Below, one piece after another: positions 21,424 through 32,376 of a stretch of 64,000 nucleotides of DNA (within the stretch, counting starts at the first letter, position 1; every line of letters begins with the position of its first letter). The translations under genes and the position numbers were made by a program. The DNA comes from Diphasiastrum complanatum (Eukaryota > Streptophyta > Lycopodiopsida > Lycopodiales > Lycopodiaceae): NCBI GenBank assembly GCA_029204225.1, contig CM055101.1, positions 37,925,374 through 37,989,373 of the forward strand, given 5' to 3'. A model generated the notes under the pieces. That model was not told where the DNA came from and made no database searches. It saw only the letters and a program-made list of their open reading frames with translations.

Positions 21424-23659
21424 CTCTAAATATAAAAAAAGTATATCTATAACAACACAAAATTGTATAAAATTTAAATGCATGAAATTATAAGAACAGA
21501 CTTTGCCTTAAAGGCAGAGAATAAAACTAAATAGAACGCAAGCCACATGAAAGTAAATTTAAATAAACAAAACTATATACTAAAATATGAATAAATTTTA
21601 TGTATTATTACATTTATAAGTTTTTCAGTTCACACGAAAAAGTTGTTATTTTAAAAACAAACAATCAAAATAGCATCCTAAAATAAAAAATTTCAAAGTT
21701 CAAAACTACTCTAGCAATTTGTAAATATCAAATCACGTAGTTTTGCCAACTTTTGTACCGAGAAATGTACAAAATTATATGCATGGATTTTCTCATTGCA
21801 TACATAAAATTTGAAAAACACCGTACGTGAAATAAAATGGAGTATCAAATAAGTAAGTACATAGACCATACTAACATAAAAAATGGCATTGTATAAAAGT
21901 ACTTTAATTTGTGAATAGTAAACCATATAGTATTGCTAAATTTTCTACCAGACAATGCACAAGACATTGTATACACGCAATTTTCATTATATACAAGAGC
22001 TCGGAAAACATTATATTGGAGAAGAACGAGGCATGAAATATCTACGTAAGCATGTTTCAGCATAGAAATTATGAGGTCGACTTATTTGTAGAAAATTTAC
22101 ACCATTCTTGTGATACAATAAAAACTTAAAAATGAATTCCGAAATCACAACATGATGCGTACATCATGGAAGTATAAAATAAAAAACCGAATTCTAAAAT
22201 ACGATGAATAGCAAATACTTACTCAAAAGAATGAAACACACACAACTACACACATGATTGAATGTGTAAAGGTTTCTGATTCACTATTTACTATTACTTA
22301 GAAACAACCACAACATTTAATTTCAAATATACGAAACTACAGCAAAATATGAATGAATCATGTACATTTATCAAATTTTCCACCAATATACGTACATAAT
22401 GTTGCATGCACAAGGATTTTCCACCTTGCACAAAAAAATTAATTTTATGGTAGTTTGCAACTAGAATGCCAACACACAAAAAAAGTGCAGGAACAAATTT
22501 GGTTTACGTTGCTAATATAGTCTGTGTACTTACAGAAAATTCAGAAAATTAAATCGTACTTACTAACTCATCACTACGACTATGGCTGTTTTATTAACCT
22601 CTTCCTTGTAGTTCTACCTAAATTAAAAATTAATCTACGTATATCAAAATTTGATTCTATAAAGTATCTGAAAAGTTTTGTATCAATATGTTTATAAGTT
22701 TTCCATACGACACAAACAAAATATTGTCATGAAAGTGTACATATCATACTGAAGTAAGAAATCTTAATGTTCAAAACTAGTTCAAAAATTTGAAAGCAAT
22801 AAATTATATAGTATTGCTAAGTTTACTACCCAAAAGTATGTAGGACATTGTATGCATGAAATTTTTTATCGCATACATACAACTTGAAAAAACATCGTAT
22901 TGGAAAAGAATGAACCATCAAATAGCTAGACACACGTATTCTGAAACAAAAAACATGAGTTTGCAGGAAATTTACGCACGCGTGGTAAAATAATAGTAAC
23001 GGGAAAAATTGTACGGCCGATGTGTACAATATGAAACTATGAAACAAGAAACAAAAACATTGAAATACAATTAATGAAAAATGATTCCTTACAAGAATTA
23101 AACCAACAAACACAACTATACACTTGTACGCGTATGAAAGTTTCTTTTACTCTTATATGGAAACAACACATTATGATATGAACTGCAAATATATTAAACC
23201 ATGACAAAATATCCGTAGATTATGTATGTTTGTTGGGTTTTCCACCAACATACATACAAAATGTTGTATGCAGACCTTGCGCAAAAAAATTAGTTTCATA
23301 GCATTAAACAAGTAACAAAAATGATGACTCACGTGAATATCAAACAAAACATGTTTTATCTTTTCGGAAACAACCAAAGTTTTCCTGCAACAAAACATGA
23401 TGTGTAAACGTACGTGCATGAAGGCTGATAATTCATTCACTGTTACATGGAAACCACACATCCTGGTATTAACTGCAAATATATAAATTACGTATGCAAA
23501 TAAGTGAATTATGTATGCTTGTTTAATTTTCCACCAACATACATGCAGAATGTTGTATATACGAGGATTTTCCACCTATCACAAAAAAATTAACTCATAG
23601 CATTCACAAAATAATTATGTTGGATTATCAATCTACACTCCAAAGAGAACTATCAAATA

Positions 23660-23731
23660 GGACGGATAGCTTAGCGGCAGAACATCCCAGCCGGTATGAG
23701 GGAGGTCCTCAGTTGGAATCCTAGTCTGTCC
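23660..23731 (+). other. tRNA-like sequence in TRIM 5' LTR
   Basis: This is a 72-base cloverleaf-like stretch. The acceptor arms GGACGGA and TCTGTCC pair over all seven positions (one G-T). TAGCTTAGCGGCAGAAC resembles a D arm and A box, AGTTGGAATCC a B box, and the arm around CCGGTA an anticodon arm. D-stem and T-stem carry mismatches, so this is not a working tRNA gene. It may act as a Pol III promoter or be a trace of SINE origin. Confidence 0.6.
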
Positions 23732-24107
23732 ATTCATATTATGATGTATGGATTTCGAACATGATTGAACATTGTGGTAGCTCATGGATCTATAGTATCA
23801 TTGTACATCTCATTGTGAGCTAAGTGATTTGAAGATTAAGTGGATTTTGTGTGTATGTGCATTTCTAACTTTAACTTTTCTCTCTTTACCCGAGGAGAGC
23901 AGCTTGTTTTTACTTAGAATATTTTTTTAATACTTCCCACACGTGTGTGTGAGCTTTGGAAGTGATTGAATGCATGTAGAAGTGTAGATTTGCCATAGAT
24001 TCAAAGATAGATCTTGAATCTCAATCTGGGCTTAATCTCAGTGCATCTACACACCTTAGAAAATCTCAAACACATGTACTGGACATGCGACACGTGTGGA
24101 ACTTGAC

Positions 24108-24120
24108 ATGGTATCAGAAC
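24108..24120 (+). promoter_or_regulatory. Primer-binding site of TRIM
   Basis: TGGTATCAGAACC follows the LTR directly. It differs by one base from the copia primer site TGGTATCAGAGCC. Confidence 0.85.
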
Positions 24121-24264
24121 CAAGTTAAACATAACAATTCATAGTGTCGAAGCCATGGTTAGGTGGCCCAAGTTGTGGAGCAGATGACAAGCAGGACCCC
24201 AACCAAGTGCAGCTTGAGGGAAGGTGTTGGAATATCAATTCACACTCGAGAGAACCATCAAACA

Positions 24265-24336
24265 GGGTGCTTAGCTCAGTGCTAGAGCATCTCATCCGGT
24301 ATGAGGGAAGGCTTCAATTTGAAGCCTAGTTTGTCC
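24265..24336 (+). other. tRNA-like sequence in TRIM 3' LTR
   Basis: This is the matching part of the second LTR. The D-arm/A-box TAGCTCAGTGCTAGAGC is canonical here, and the anticodon arm TCTCA-TCCGGTA-TGAGG pairs fully. The T arm is replaced by a strong hairpin (GGCTTC, GAAGCC) and the acceptor pairing is poor. Together with the first copy it shows the ancestor had a fuller tRNA shape. Confidence 0.6.
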
Positions 24337-25640
24337 ATCCATATTATGGTTTATGAATTTCTACCAGATTAATCACAAGAACATTAAAGAAACAAATTTT
24401 TAACTACTTTGAAAACCAGAAATTTTTTTGTGTGGTAAACTTCTAAAAAATTAATAGAACATGATACGTAATTAGACATCATGATTGTAAAAGAAATAAT
24501 ACCATATTTGGCATGTCATTAGACCCAATTAATAGTAAGCAATGGCACATGCATTTGTATTCAGCATTTTACTATAATGATTGTATCCTTTCTATTAGCT
24601 TCGTAGATTTACCCAAATTAAAAATGTAATCCAATTATATGTGAATCTAAGCCTATGAAATATGAATAAAGTTATGTATCATTATATTCATAAATTTTTT
24701 AGTTCACAGAAAGAAACTATTATTGTGAAAGCAGATAAAAGAAACAATATCAGTGTTTGAAAGTACCTCAGTAATTTTGGAATGGTAAATTACATAAATT
24801 GTCGGGTTATCCAATAAGGAATCTATACAACATTCCGTGTGGAATTTTTCAGCGCGTAAATACAGCCTCAAAGCATTGTACTGGAAAAGAATGAACCATC
24901 TACTGTGTACGTACATGTATTCTGATACAGAAAATGGGAGTTTAAAATTTGTTTGTCAAAAATCTCCACGATTTTGTGGTAAAATATTAATCAAGAAAAA
25001 TATTCTGGACCGGACCATGATGTGTACAATATGAAACCATAAGATAAACAATCAAACACCAAAATACGGTCAATGAAAAATCATTACTTACAACAATTAA
25101 ACCAAGGACCACAACTATACGCGTACATACGTGTATGAAGGGTTGTAATTTATTTAATATTACATGGATACACATCATGGTATTAACTGCAAATATATGC
25201 AATTATAACAAAGTACAAATGAGTTATGTATGCTTGTTGGGTTTTCCACCAACATACGTACATAATGTTGTATGCACGAGGGTTTCCCACCTCGCATCCA
25301 AAAAATTAGTTTCATAATATCAAACAAGTAACGAAATTATTACTCATGAAAACATTAAACGAACAAATTTTTAAGCGACCAATTTTTTTTGTGCAACAAA
25401 CTATTTAGAAATTATTGGAATATAATACGTAACTAGAAATCACGATCACAATAGGGATGACACCATATTTGGCATATAATAAAAGCTTGTACTGAATAAT
25501 AAGTACTTGTACATATGCTATGGCAGATATTAGAGCGAAACTAATTTGGTAATGTTATTAGTAACAGTCTATGTACCTGGATAAAATTTGTAAACGCGAT
25601 TTCTATTTAATATTTCATGGCCACAACAACTGGGGCCTTT

Positions 25641-26397
25641 CTATTACCTTCTTTCTAGTATTCGAACGCCGATCGAAACACATGCAGTATATTGTACGCA
25701 ATTTATATCTGTTGACGTAATTCTATCATGTTCCGAATTGGTGAATGTCGTAGATAGTATCAAATCTAACTTTTTTTTAGCTAAGAAGACCATAATAGAA
25801 TGGGGGAAAAAATACGGAGAGCCACAAACCCCATTTAAAAGGTTTGAGAGGACCAACATTGGGCACGCACAAAAAATTGGAACGAGCAACATGGAGATTG
25901 TTGAACATCAGTGAGATTTTGGTAGACAAGGTAGTTGAATTGAAACAAATGATCTAAGAAAACCAAAAGTTGTGGTTGATCAGACCATCTAATCATATTG
26001 ACAATGACAATTTTAATTTAAGGCAACGCATGAAGGCACAACTTTGCTTCGTCAGGCCACCGCCCCGAACCGTGACTACTACACAGAGAATTCAAAGAAC
26101 AATAACAGCAGAAGGTACCGGAGAGAGCGAAAGAGAGAGATGACTACCATAGATCAGGGGTCCTTGCAGCTTTCTCGAACGTGGGCTAATGCACTGGTGT
26201 AGAACTTTTTTGTGATTGCTTTGTTTGCTATGGACCAAAGAATTAACTATGTTGGTAAACTGAAGGGTATATCTCCTCACCTACTGCTATTCATATATAA
26301 TGCTCCATCTTCTAGACATAATTTACGGAGTTTGTGTGAAGTTATGCGCATATAAGTTCTTTTGTACAAAATTGTATATTAAAAGCAACGTGTGAAC
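25641..26397. other. unassigned stretch before gene fragments
   Basis: Plus-strand reading near 25782-25905 gives an open piece (AKKTIIEWGKKYGEPQTPFK, FERTNIGHAQK) that looks exon-like but that I cannot identify. Stops follow. The minus ORFs here (25892-25644, 26280-26092) have no known motif. Confidence 0.35.
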
Positions 26398-27600
26398 TGC
26401 AGATTAATAGCTACAGTGAGGAGACTTCTGAGGATGCCTCGCTTTCTTCAATAGGAAATGATTTGAGTGCCTCTTGGGAGCCATTGGGAACCGACATCAA
26501 AGACGAGCCAGAGATTGACTCAACAAAGCCTATGGCTGTTTTGTGTGATGTGCAGGAAAAAGATGAGTTATCATGAATGGTAGAATTTTTAAACCACTGT
26601 AACAACAATTTAGAACAAGAGGACAATAACAGCGAAAGAAGATGTGAAGCTGGAAGTTATTTATAAAAACTACAAGAGAAGAGAACAATGAAGACCTTTA
26701 AGAGGAACATAAGGCCATGAAATTGAGAGAAGTCCTACACTCGGAACAGTAACGTATCGAGACGTTGTATTTTGGACCGGAGAAAGAGAGGAAGGCTACA
26801 ACTATTGTTGCCACAGAGACTGTGGCCATGCTTTCTCACTTAAAAAAGGAGCAGACAAACAAAGATCTATGATGAAGGGGCCGAGAAAGACAAACTATAT
26901 TGAAACATAAAGCTGAGCTTGAAGAAGTGAGAGAGCGATAATGAGAGCCTACAAAAGCAAACCTACCAAAAGAAGAGAAATGCTAAACTGCTTAGAAGCA
27001 AGATTTGCAGCGAACATTTGATGCAAGCAGAACTGAAATTTTGGAGCTGAAATTATACAAGGCAAATCAAGCAGAAATACATGCAAAACTTGATGAGTCG
27101 AAGTAAAAGGCTGATAATATGCTGCAAGCAACAAACTTATTATAGCAGAACATTATATCTACAACAGATGCAGACTTAGAACACTAGTATGAAGTGGAGG
27201 AACAAGGTATACGTATATTAAACCTATGACACAACCGTATGGAGAATTGAAGCAGAAGAGGCACAAAGAGCCTATGTTGTTCAAGGAAAGTGTCGCATTA
27301 ATTTGTAGGTTTGGGAGGATTCACAAAGGTTGATGAATTTGAAAAGACAATGCTACGCGAAGTTATGGACCAAGTTGAAACCCTTCAATAAGAAAATTGT
27401 ATCCTGAAGGAAAAGATCAAAGTGCCAACCACAGACCAAGGCTTATCATCCAAGCTATCCACTAACCTCAAAATAGCCTCAATAAAGGGTACAAGGACTG
27501 GGAAGCCCACTTATCGGGCAATCTTAATTGAGTTCGAGCAGCTTCAGTACCTCTTCTCACAGCATCTTAGAGTCAAAGGTGCCCCTAAGGTACGTGCGCA
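26398..27600 (+). pseudogene. decayed coiled-coil gene fragment
   Basis: Plus-strand pieces in several frames are rich in Glu, Lys and Gln with heptad-like spacing: EKERKATTIVATETVAMLSH near 26785-26840, KKEQTNKDL, and later SLQKQTYQKKRNAKLLRSK near 26950-27005. The last open piece, 27422-27604, begins MPTTDQGLSSKLSTNLK and contains YRAILIEFEQLQYLFSQHL. Stops and frameshifts break it throughout. It suggests a fragment of a long coiled-coil or kinesin-like protein, but I cannot name the family. Confidence 0.35.
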
Positions 27601-27879
27601 ATGAAGGAGCCCTATGTTTTGGTCTTTGAATATTGCATATAGTCAATGTGTAAGAAAGCATTTCCTGGAAGCATTATGGTGTATTGTAACAGTTTGCTTG
27701 CTTGCAGGTGGCAGGCAACTCAGAACCTATGGTCATTCGGCCTTATTTTGTCTCTTCCAAGACTTACAGTTCTAAGAGAACGTGGATTCTGCCAGAGAGA
27801 GGAGAGATAACGATAGATTCCTAGGAGAGAGAAAATTGGATGGACATTATGCTCCTGAAAGTGGTCCCAAAATACGAAG

Positions 27880-28745
27880 GACACCTAAGCACAAGGCGTT
27901 ACATGGGTTAATCAGTTGCTGGGGACTCTTTTAGGAAAATCTTCTATTTTTTCTGCTCGAAACATTTTAATTGGTGATCCATGCATCGAAATTGATGAAA
28001 TTGCAATTCCATGGGAATTAGCTGAAAACATAACAATTCCTGAGAAGGTAACCCTTCGTAACAAGGAAATCTACAGCACTATCTGGATAATGCGCCAGTG
28101 GGGATCCCAAGGGTGGCCCTTTTGATTATTGAACAGGGAGGAAGAGCGTTTGATATCTCAATGGCAAAACATCGGCGGCTTCTGGAAGTTGGAGATTCTG
28201 TTCACCGTCGTCTCCGCGATGGAGATGAGTTTTTGCCAATCGCCCACCCACTCTTGATAGACATGCTTTAATATGTCTTCGGGTCAAATTGCAGACTCAC
28301 AATACATTTGCAATAAATCCTATTCCATATATGTGCCCCATATAATGCGGATTTTGATGGCAATGCACTTCATCTGTACATTCCACAGTCCATTGAAGCG
28401 AGGCTCGAAACACGTGAGCTGATGGCTGTAGAAAGTCAGTTCAATTGTTCCCAGGGTGGTCAGGCAATAATAAGCGTAACACAAGATGGCTTGCTTGGTG
28501 CCTACCTCTTGATTACAGGTCATACTTTCTTTACGAGATCACAAATTGGTCAGATGCTAATGTGTGAATCTTTCTTAAATAAAATTTCTCTTCCTGCTAT
28601 TCTGAAGACACCGAAAGGAGCCTTCTGGACTGGAAACCAAGTTTTCTCGGTGACTCTCCCTGTAGGGCTTGACTATTCAAGTCCAGACTCAACTGGGGTG
28701 TTCATCAAAGATGGAGAGATCCTGAAAAGTGATGAGGGCTCTCAA
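27880..28745 (+). pseudogene. Pol IV/V (NRPD1/NRPE1-like) largest-subunit fragment
   Basis: In order: SARNILIGDPCIEIDEIAIP and WELAENITIPEKVT (27955-28055), SMAKHRRLLEVGDSVHRRLR with DGDEF (28158-28235), YNADFDGNALHLYIPQSIEA (about 28350-28405), LISVTQDGLLGAYLL-like near 28455-28515, then LPAILKTPKGAFWTGNQVFS and GVFIKDGEILKSDEGS (28590-28745). These match the catalytic part of a plant RNA polymerase largest subunit, and the 3' part fits Pol IV/V better than Pol II. The metal-binding loop reads NADFDGN: the third Asp is lost. Frameshifts near 28130 and 28340 and stops make it a pseudogene. Pol IV/V acts in RNA-directed DNA methylation. Confidence 0.78.
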
Positions 28746-29530
28746 TGGCTGAACACAGGCAGCTTCCTGCTTCGGAACTCTCAGTGTGCACTGGATCTCC
28801 TTCAAGCATGGGCGCTGATGGGGCCAAAGGGATCCATCCGAACAGAAACTGGGAAGCTGCCAACAACAGCAGATGGGCGCTGATGGGGCCAAAGGGATCC
28901 ATCCGAACAGAAGCTGGGAAGCTGCCAAACAGTAGATGGGCGCTGATGGGGCCAAAGGGATCCTTCCGAACAGCAGCTAGGAAGCTGCCAACAAAATCTG
29001 TAGCAGGAAGGCCAGAGTTTAAAGAAGCTAATCAATCAGCTCTCATTCAGTTGCTCGTAAGTCAGAAATCAGTCTGGAAAGAGCACATGACGGAGAACCA
29101 CGATCCAGGGTATGGCGATGATCGTTGGCCTTTCACTACCCAGTTTGTGGGCTGCAAGCCCTGTTCCGGCTATCCATCCGAACAGCAGCTGGGAAGCTGC
29201 CAACAAAATCTGTAGCAGGAAGGCCAGAGTTTAAAGAAGCTAATCAATGAGCTGTCATTCAGTTGCTCGAGACTCAGAAATCAGTCTGGAAAGAGCATAT
29301 GATGGAGAACCACGATCCAGGCTATGGCGATGATCGTTGGCCTTTCACTACCCAGTTTGTGGGCTGCAAGCCCTGTGCCGGCTACGGTGACTACCCTGCT
29401 AACAGATGCATCAAACATATGGAAAGAGCATTTAATTTTGCAGACACATCAACAATTCTGCAATCTTCTGAAGTTTTTTGGACAGAAAGTTTAACAAAAC
29501 ACCACACACCTGTTCTGACATACGAAGTTA
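28746..29530 (+). pseudogene. GT34 glycosyltransferase (xyloglucan xylosyltransferase-like) fragment
   Basis: WLNTGSFLLRNSQCALDLLQ (28749-28808) and AWALMGPKGSIR are the GT34 block after the donor-binding region. FKEANQSALIQLLVSQKSVW (about 29020-29080) and DRWPFTTQFVGCKPC, then YGDYPANRCIKHMERAFNFA (29335-29440) are the GT34 C-terminus. The family adds xylose or galactose in the Golgi. The fragment is fused in frame to the polymerase piece, lacks the N-terminal anchor and DXD region, and contains tandem duplications (28807-29190). The homology ends at about 29442. Not functional. Confidence 0.85.
28807..29340 (+). repeat. nested duplications inside the GT34 fragment
   Basis: A unit beginning ATGGGCGCTGATGGGGCCAA occurs three times (28808, 28873, 28936; period about 63-65). 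A longer duplication of about 215 bases then repeats GAACAGCAGCTGGGAAGCTG through CTGCAAGCCCTGT (28967-29163 and about 29170-29374). Short frames on both strands here are products of the repeat. Confidence 0.88.
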
Positions 29531-29870
29531 ATCCTCTGTATCTGAGTCTTCACGGACATTGATGTGTACCCGATTCTTCACAGATATGGACCCTGTCACG
29601 GATACTGATCTTGGAAATCACAGATATTGATCTTCGAGCCTCTCCCGGATATTGATCTTGGAAATGAATTTGGAAGTGAAAGCAGAGAGCGAAGAAGTTC
29701 ACAGACACGTCTGCGTGTAATGGCATCAAGAACCATCCACGCAAGAACCCTGCCGTCCATGCATAAACCCACGCGTACACGTACAGGAAAGAAGAACCCA
29801 GCGCGGATTTAGGAAACTAAAATATTTCAGGTATTCGAATTTTTCCCTAAAACGAGCTCCATCATTTAAG
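29531..29870. other. unassigned; short GATATTGATCTTGG repeats
   Basis: Between 29600 and 29665 the motif ATTGATCTT(C/G)G recurs two to three times. A 61-codon frame (29627-29812) covers part of it without a known motif. Confidence 0.4.
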
Positions 29871-29996
29871 TAAATATGTTTTAAATACGTGGCAACCTTA
29901 AAAATTAAAAATCAATTTCCGACACAAGCACCGTAAATATGTTTTAAATACGTGGCAAGCTTAAAAATTAAAAATTAAATTCCGACACAAGCACGT
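29871..29996. repeat. 63-bp tandem duplication
   Basis: Two copies start AAATATGTTTTAAATACGTG at 29871 and 29934 and end in CCGACACAAGCAC. They differ at about five positions. Confidence 0.9.
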
Positions 29997-30080
29997 TAAT
30001 GTTTGATATGATTACAACGGACCCTGCCTTCCAAGCAGGGCCAAAAACGCTTAGTTTTGGGCTCTTGCAAGAAGAAGCTT

Positions 30081-30318
30081 ATGTATGGAGATTTTAGATC
30101 TCATAGATCTACCCAAGGATATGACGCTTGATTGGCTACATGATGTCCTTAAAGAATCCTCTGCAAACAACCATATTGGTGTAACTCGTTGCTAAGATTT
30201 TGTGCGTAAAAAATTTAGTGAAATCCATGAAATTTTTTCTTGGAGAGATGCAAGAACTCGGCTACTCTACATTTCGGCGTCATCAACCTTTTCAAAGTCA
30301 GAATATGTCAACCTTTAA
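30081..30318 (+). pseudogene. exon-like unidentified reading frame
   Basis: The ATG at 30081 opens MEILDLIDLPKDMTLDWLHD. The frame stays open for 79 codons to 30318 except for one TAA after GVTRC. Codon content is unlike the AT-rich surroundings. I do not recognise it. It may be a gene fragment like its neighbours at 26.4-29.5 kb. Confidence 0.3.
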
Positions 30319-30600
30319 GATCTTCAACTGAGGCTATTGAGAAATCCTCACTACCTCTTCCCCTCTGGGCTCTCACCACACGCACACAAGAAACACAAAA
30401 CAAACTAGATTTCTAGAACTCGTAAAATTTTGCACCATCAGAACTCTTGATTGGATTTTGACACTCTTTTTCTTCCAGCAAAAATCGTAAGATTTTCAGA
30501 AACATCTGCACAACCATTTGCCAGATATTGGAGTAGACAGTAGTCAAAGAACCTCTCTCTCTCACCAAAACAGAAGAAGGGCAATTCAATATCACCAGGA
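30310..30600 (-). repeat. repeat copy, inverted partner of 48898-49262
   Basis: On the minus strand it matches 48898-49262 in order: CACCAAAACAGAAGAAG, GGCAAATGGTTGTGCAGATG, TCTGATGGTGCAAAATTTTA, GAGGGGAAGAGGTAG and CAATAGCCTCAGTTGAAGAT. The partner has an extra ~90 bases. This copy lacks the LTR found beside the partner and so looks like an empty site. The minus frame 30595-30413 lies inside it. Confidence 0.85.
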
Positions 30601-31929
30601 TGATGCAAATTCATTAGTATCTGGAAGAATCACAAGGTGAATTTACCACTTAAAAGTATCTAGAAGAATCAGGCCTTTTCTTAGAAAAAGCAGACCTGAA
30701 ATCAATTTGTATGAATAATCTCGCCGAACAGCCACAGGTTGAAGAAGGCAATGAGGAATCAATCCTAGTGGATGAACTCCCAGACCAGGCATGACATATT
30801 GAAGGAAGCCACCATGAATCAATTGACACAGTTCAAGTGCATAAGATACCAGAAACTTGATCCATCCAACCAACAGCCTATATTGTAGATTAGAACATCG
30901 CTTTGGATACGATGTGATCAACCTACTCAAATAACAAACTCCAACAAAAAATCAGAAAAAAAAGAAAGATTTCAACAAGGATCTTAGATATTGTACCTCT
31001 TTACTAAGATATGATATCATAAACCCTAAACCCTAAACCAAACAACATAGAGCGGGATGCATAATGAATAGGACCATAGTTGCTACTCCACATAGTTATC
31101 ATTCAAGCGCTAGCGTTACTAAGATAGATGTGGTAGCTGCAAGTGATTGGGCAGATTTTTGTATATGCAAACCATTAGGCATATCACTTTTGTTTTTTTT
31201 CTTTCCCGCATGCACACTATTTGACGACTTTCACAAAGTTGCAGACCTTAAATGTTAAGACTGCCACAACTATTTACCCTTTAGTGTTGACTTTTTTTTC
31301 GAACTCCATTGACCGACCTCAACACAGTACTTCCTTTGCAAGGCAAAATAAGTCATTCAGGCCTAGTACATATTTGTTTTCGTTCGCATCCAGAGGAGGT
31401 CATTAATCAACCCTTGCAACACTATTATTTTTGCAAAGGACCAAAGAAACCTTGTAAATGCTACTGCCACTTTGGAACAAATTTTCCGAGAAACCTTCTC
31501 AACTATTCTTCAATGATTTTCTATGCATTTGTATTTGGAATTTTGAAAATACTGCTTGACCTAATCACATGTACTATTGTCTGAAATCTGCTATGTATCA
31601 TTTTCCTAGGTGTTGAGTTACTTGGAGTATATCATAATTTACAAGTTATTCTGTTAACAATTTGATTGCTTCCAGTGATATCATGATTTCTACAAAAGTT
31701 TGCCATAGAATGGTCCATAAGTTTTCATCCTTGGTTTTCATCCTGTAGAATGCACACTGCTGATAGACTAAGGCCTGCCGCATTAGGAAATCATGAATGT
31801 AAAACTACAAAAAGATAGTACCTCAAGAATAACATGCGTGTCCTTTCAAAAAGGTTTGAACCCCTACCAATTCATCGAATACATGCGAGGTTTTAACTAG
31901 TGACTGAATGTCTACAAAATTCTATGTAG
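30601..31929. other. unassigned stretch with short telomere-like repeat
   Basis: AAACCCTAAACCCTAAACC at about 31022-31040 is two and a half units of the plant telomere repeat (telo-box type). Small frames (30930-30643 minus, 31064-31258, 31309-31584 plus) have no recognised motif. Confidence 0.45.
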
Positions 31930-32376
31930 CTAACTGGCATAATAGATGGACCCAATGTAATCAGCTTCTGATTTTAAAAATCCAATGAATTGATAAAGCC
32001 CCAGGTGCTCAATATGCCTAATGAACTCTCTTGTATTGACATAAACAATGTTTTGAATGTTTTTAAAAACATAAGAGAGATACAAATGTTGAATAGTGCA
32101 TTTGGCAAAAAATGCAGTAGAACATGAAAAGAAAGCTGTACATTCAACCTTCAAGCATGATGGACACATTGAATGGTGATATAGCAACTTTGTGAAGCTA
32201 CACCAATGAAAAAAGGAGAGAATTTGTCGTCTCATCCAATGAAATAACACTCGATGTATTGAAACAGATACAACTCGCTCACATGTGTCAATGGATAAAC
32301 ATTTTATTAATGCAAGAAGACACCAATTTGTTAATGATGTGAAATGGCCTGGGGTTAGTTTGCGTTTATCAATCAC
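31930..32376 (-). pseudogene. possible decayed PPR-protein fragment
   Basis: The 148-codon minus frame has stretches whose spacing and residues recall PLS-type pentatricopeptide repeats: STAFFAKCTIQHLYLSYVFK (family type: ...YAKCG.I..A..VF), then FIRHIEHLGLYQFIGF and LKSEADYIGSIYYAS. Many consensus residues are altered. PPR proteins edit or process organelle RNA. The call rests on pattern only and an unrelated chance frame is possible. Confidence 0.4.

Larger units (their letters stand above)
23618..24361 (+). mobile_element. TRIM-like miniature LTR element with tRNA-like LTRs
   Basis: The LTR 23618-24107 (490 bases, TGTTGGATTATC to ACTTGACA) is followed at once by the primer site TGGTATCAGAACC. 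It has an internal region of only 112 bases, a purine tract (TTGAGGGAAGG), and a second LTR from 24220 (TGTTGGAATATCAATTCAC). The second LTR breaks off at about 24361. There is no coding capacity: the 61-codon frame at 24144-24329 runs across internal region and LTR. The 3' ~290 bases of the LTR match the minus-strand solo LTR at 4947-5772, which suggests the related autonomous family. It interrupts the ~1-kb repeat array. Confidence 0.8.
21540..25640. repeat. three diverged tandem units of ~1 kb
   Basis: Recurrent landmarks in fixed order: an AAATTAAAAAT block (22622, 24613), ATGTATTATTACATTTATAAG-like (21600, 24675), GGAAAAGAATGAACCATC (22902, 24884), GTGTACAATATGAAAC (23022, 25022), ATTAAACCAA, then TTTTCCACCAACATAC with ATGTTGTATGC (22378, 23239, 23527, 25239), then a CTTTCTATTA-like end (22588, 24589, 25638). 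Allowing for the TRIM and one extra sub-unit (23385-23617), the period is about 1.0 kb. Minus-strand frames inside are repeat shadows. The array lies just upstream of the OB-fold gene. Confidence 0.75.

Noticed and set aside
22826-23575. Minus-strand frames of 95 and 134 codons rich in Cys, Phe and Tyr
   Set aside because: They fall in the ~1-kb tandem repeats, change between copies and show no conserved protein.
23660-23731. Functional tRNA gene
   Set aside because: D and T stems have mismatches, the anticodon loop is atypical, and the copy is part of an LTR.
31022-31040. Interstitial telomere
   Set aside because: Only two and a half units; this is telo-box length and common in plant promoters and introns.
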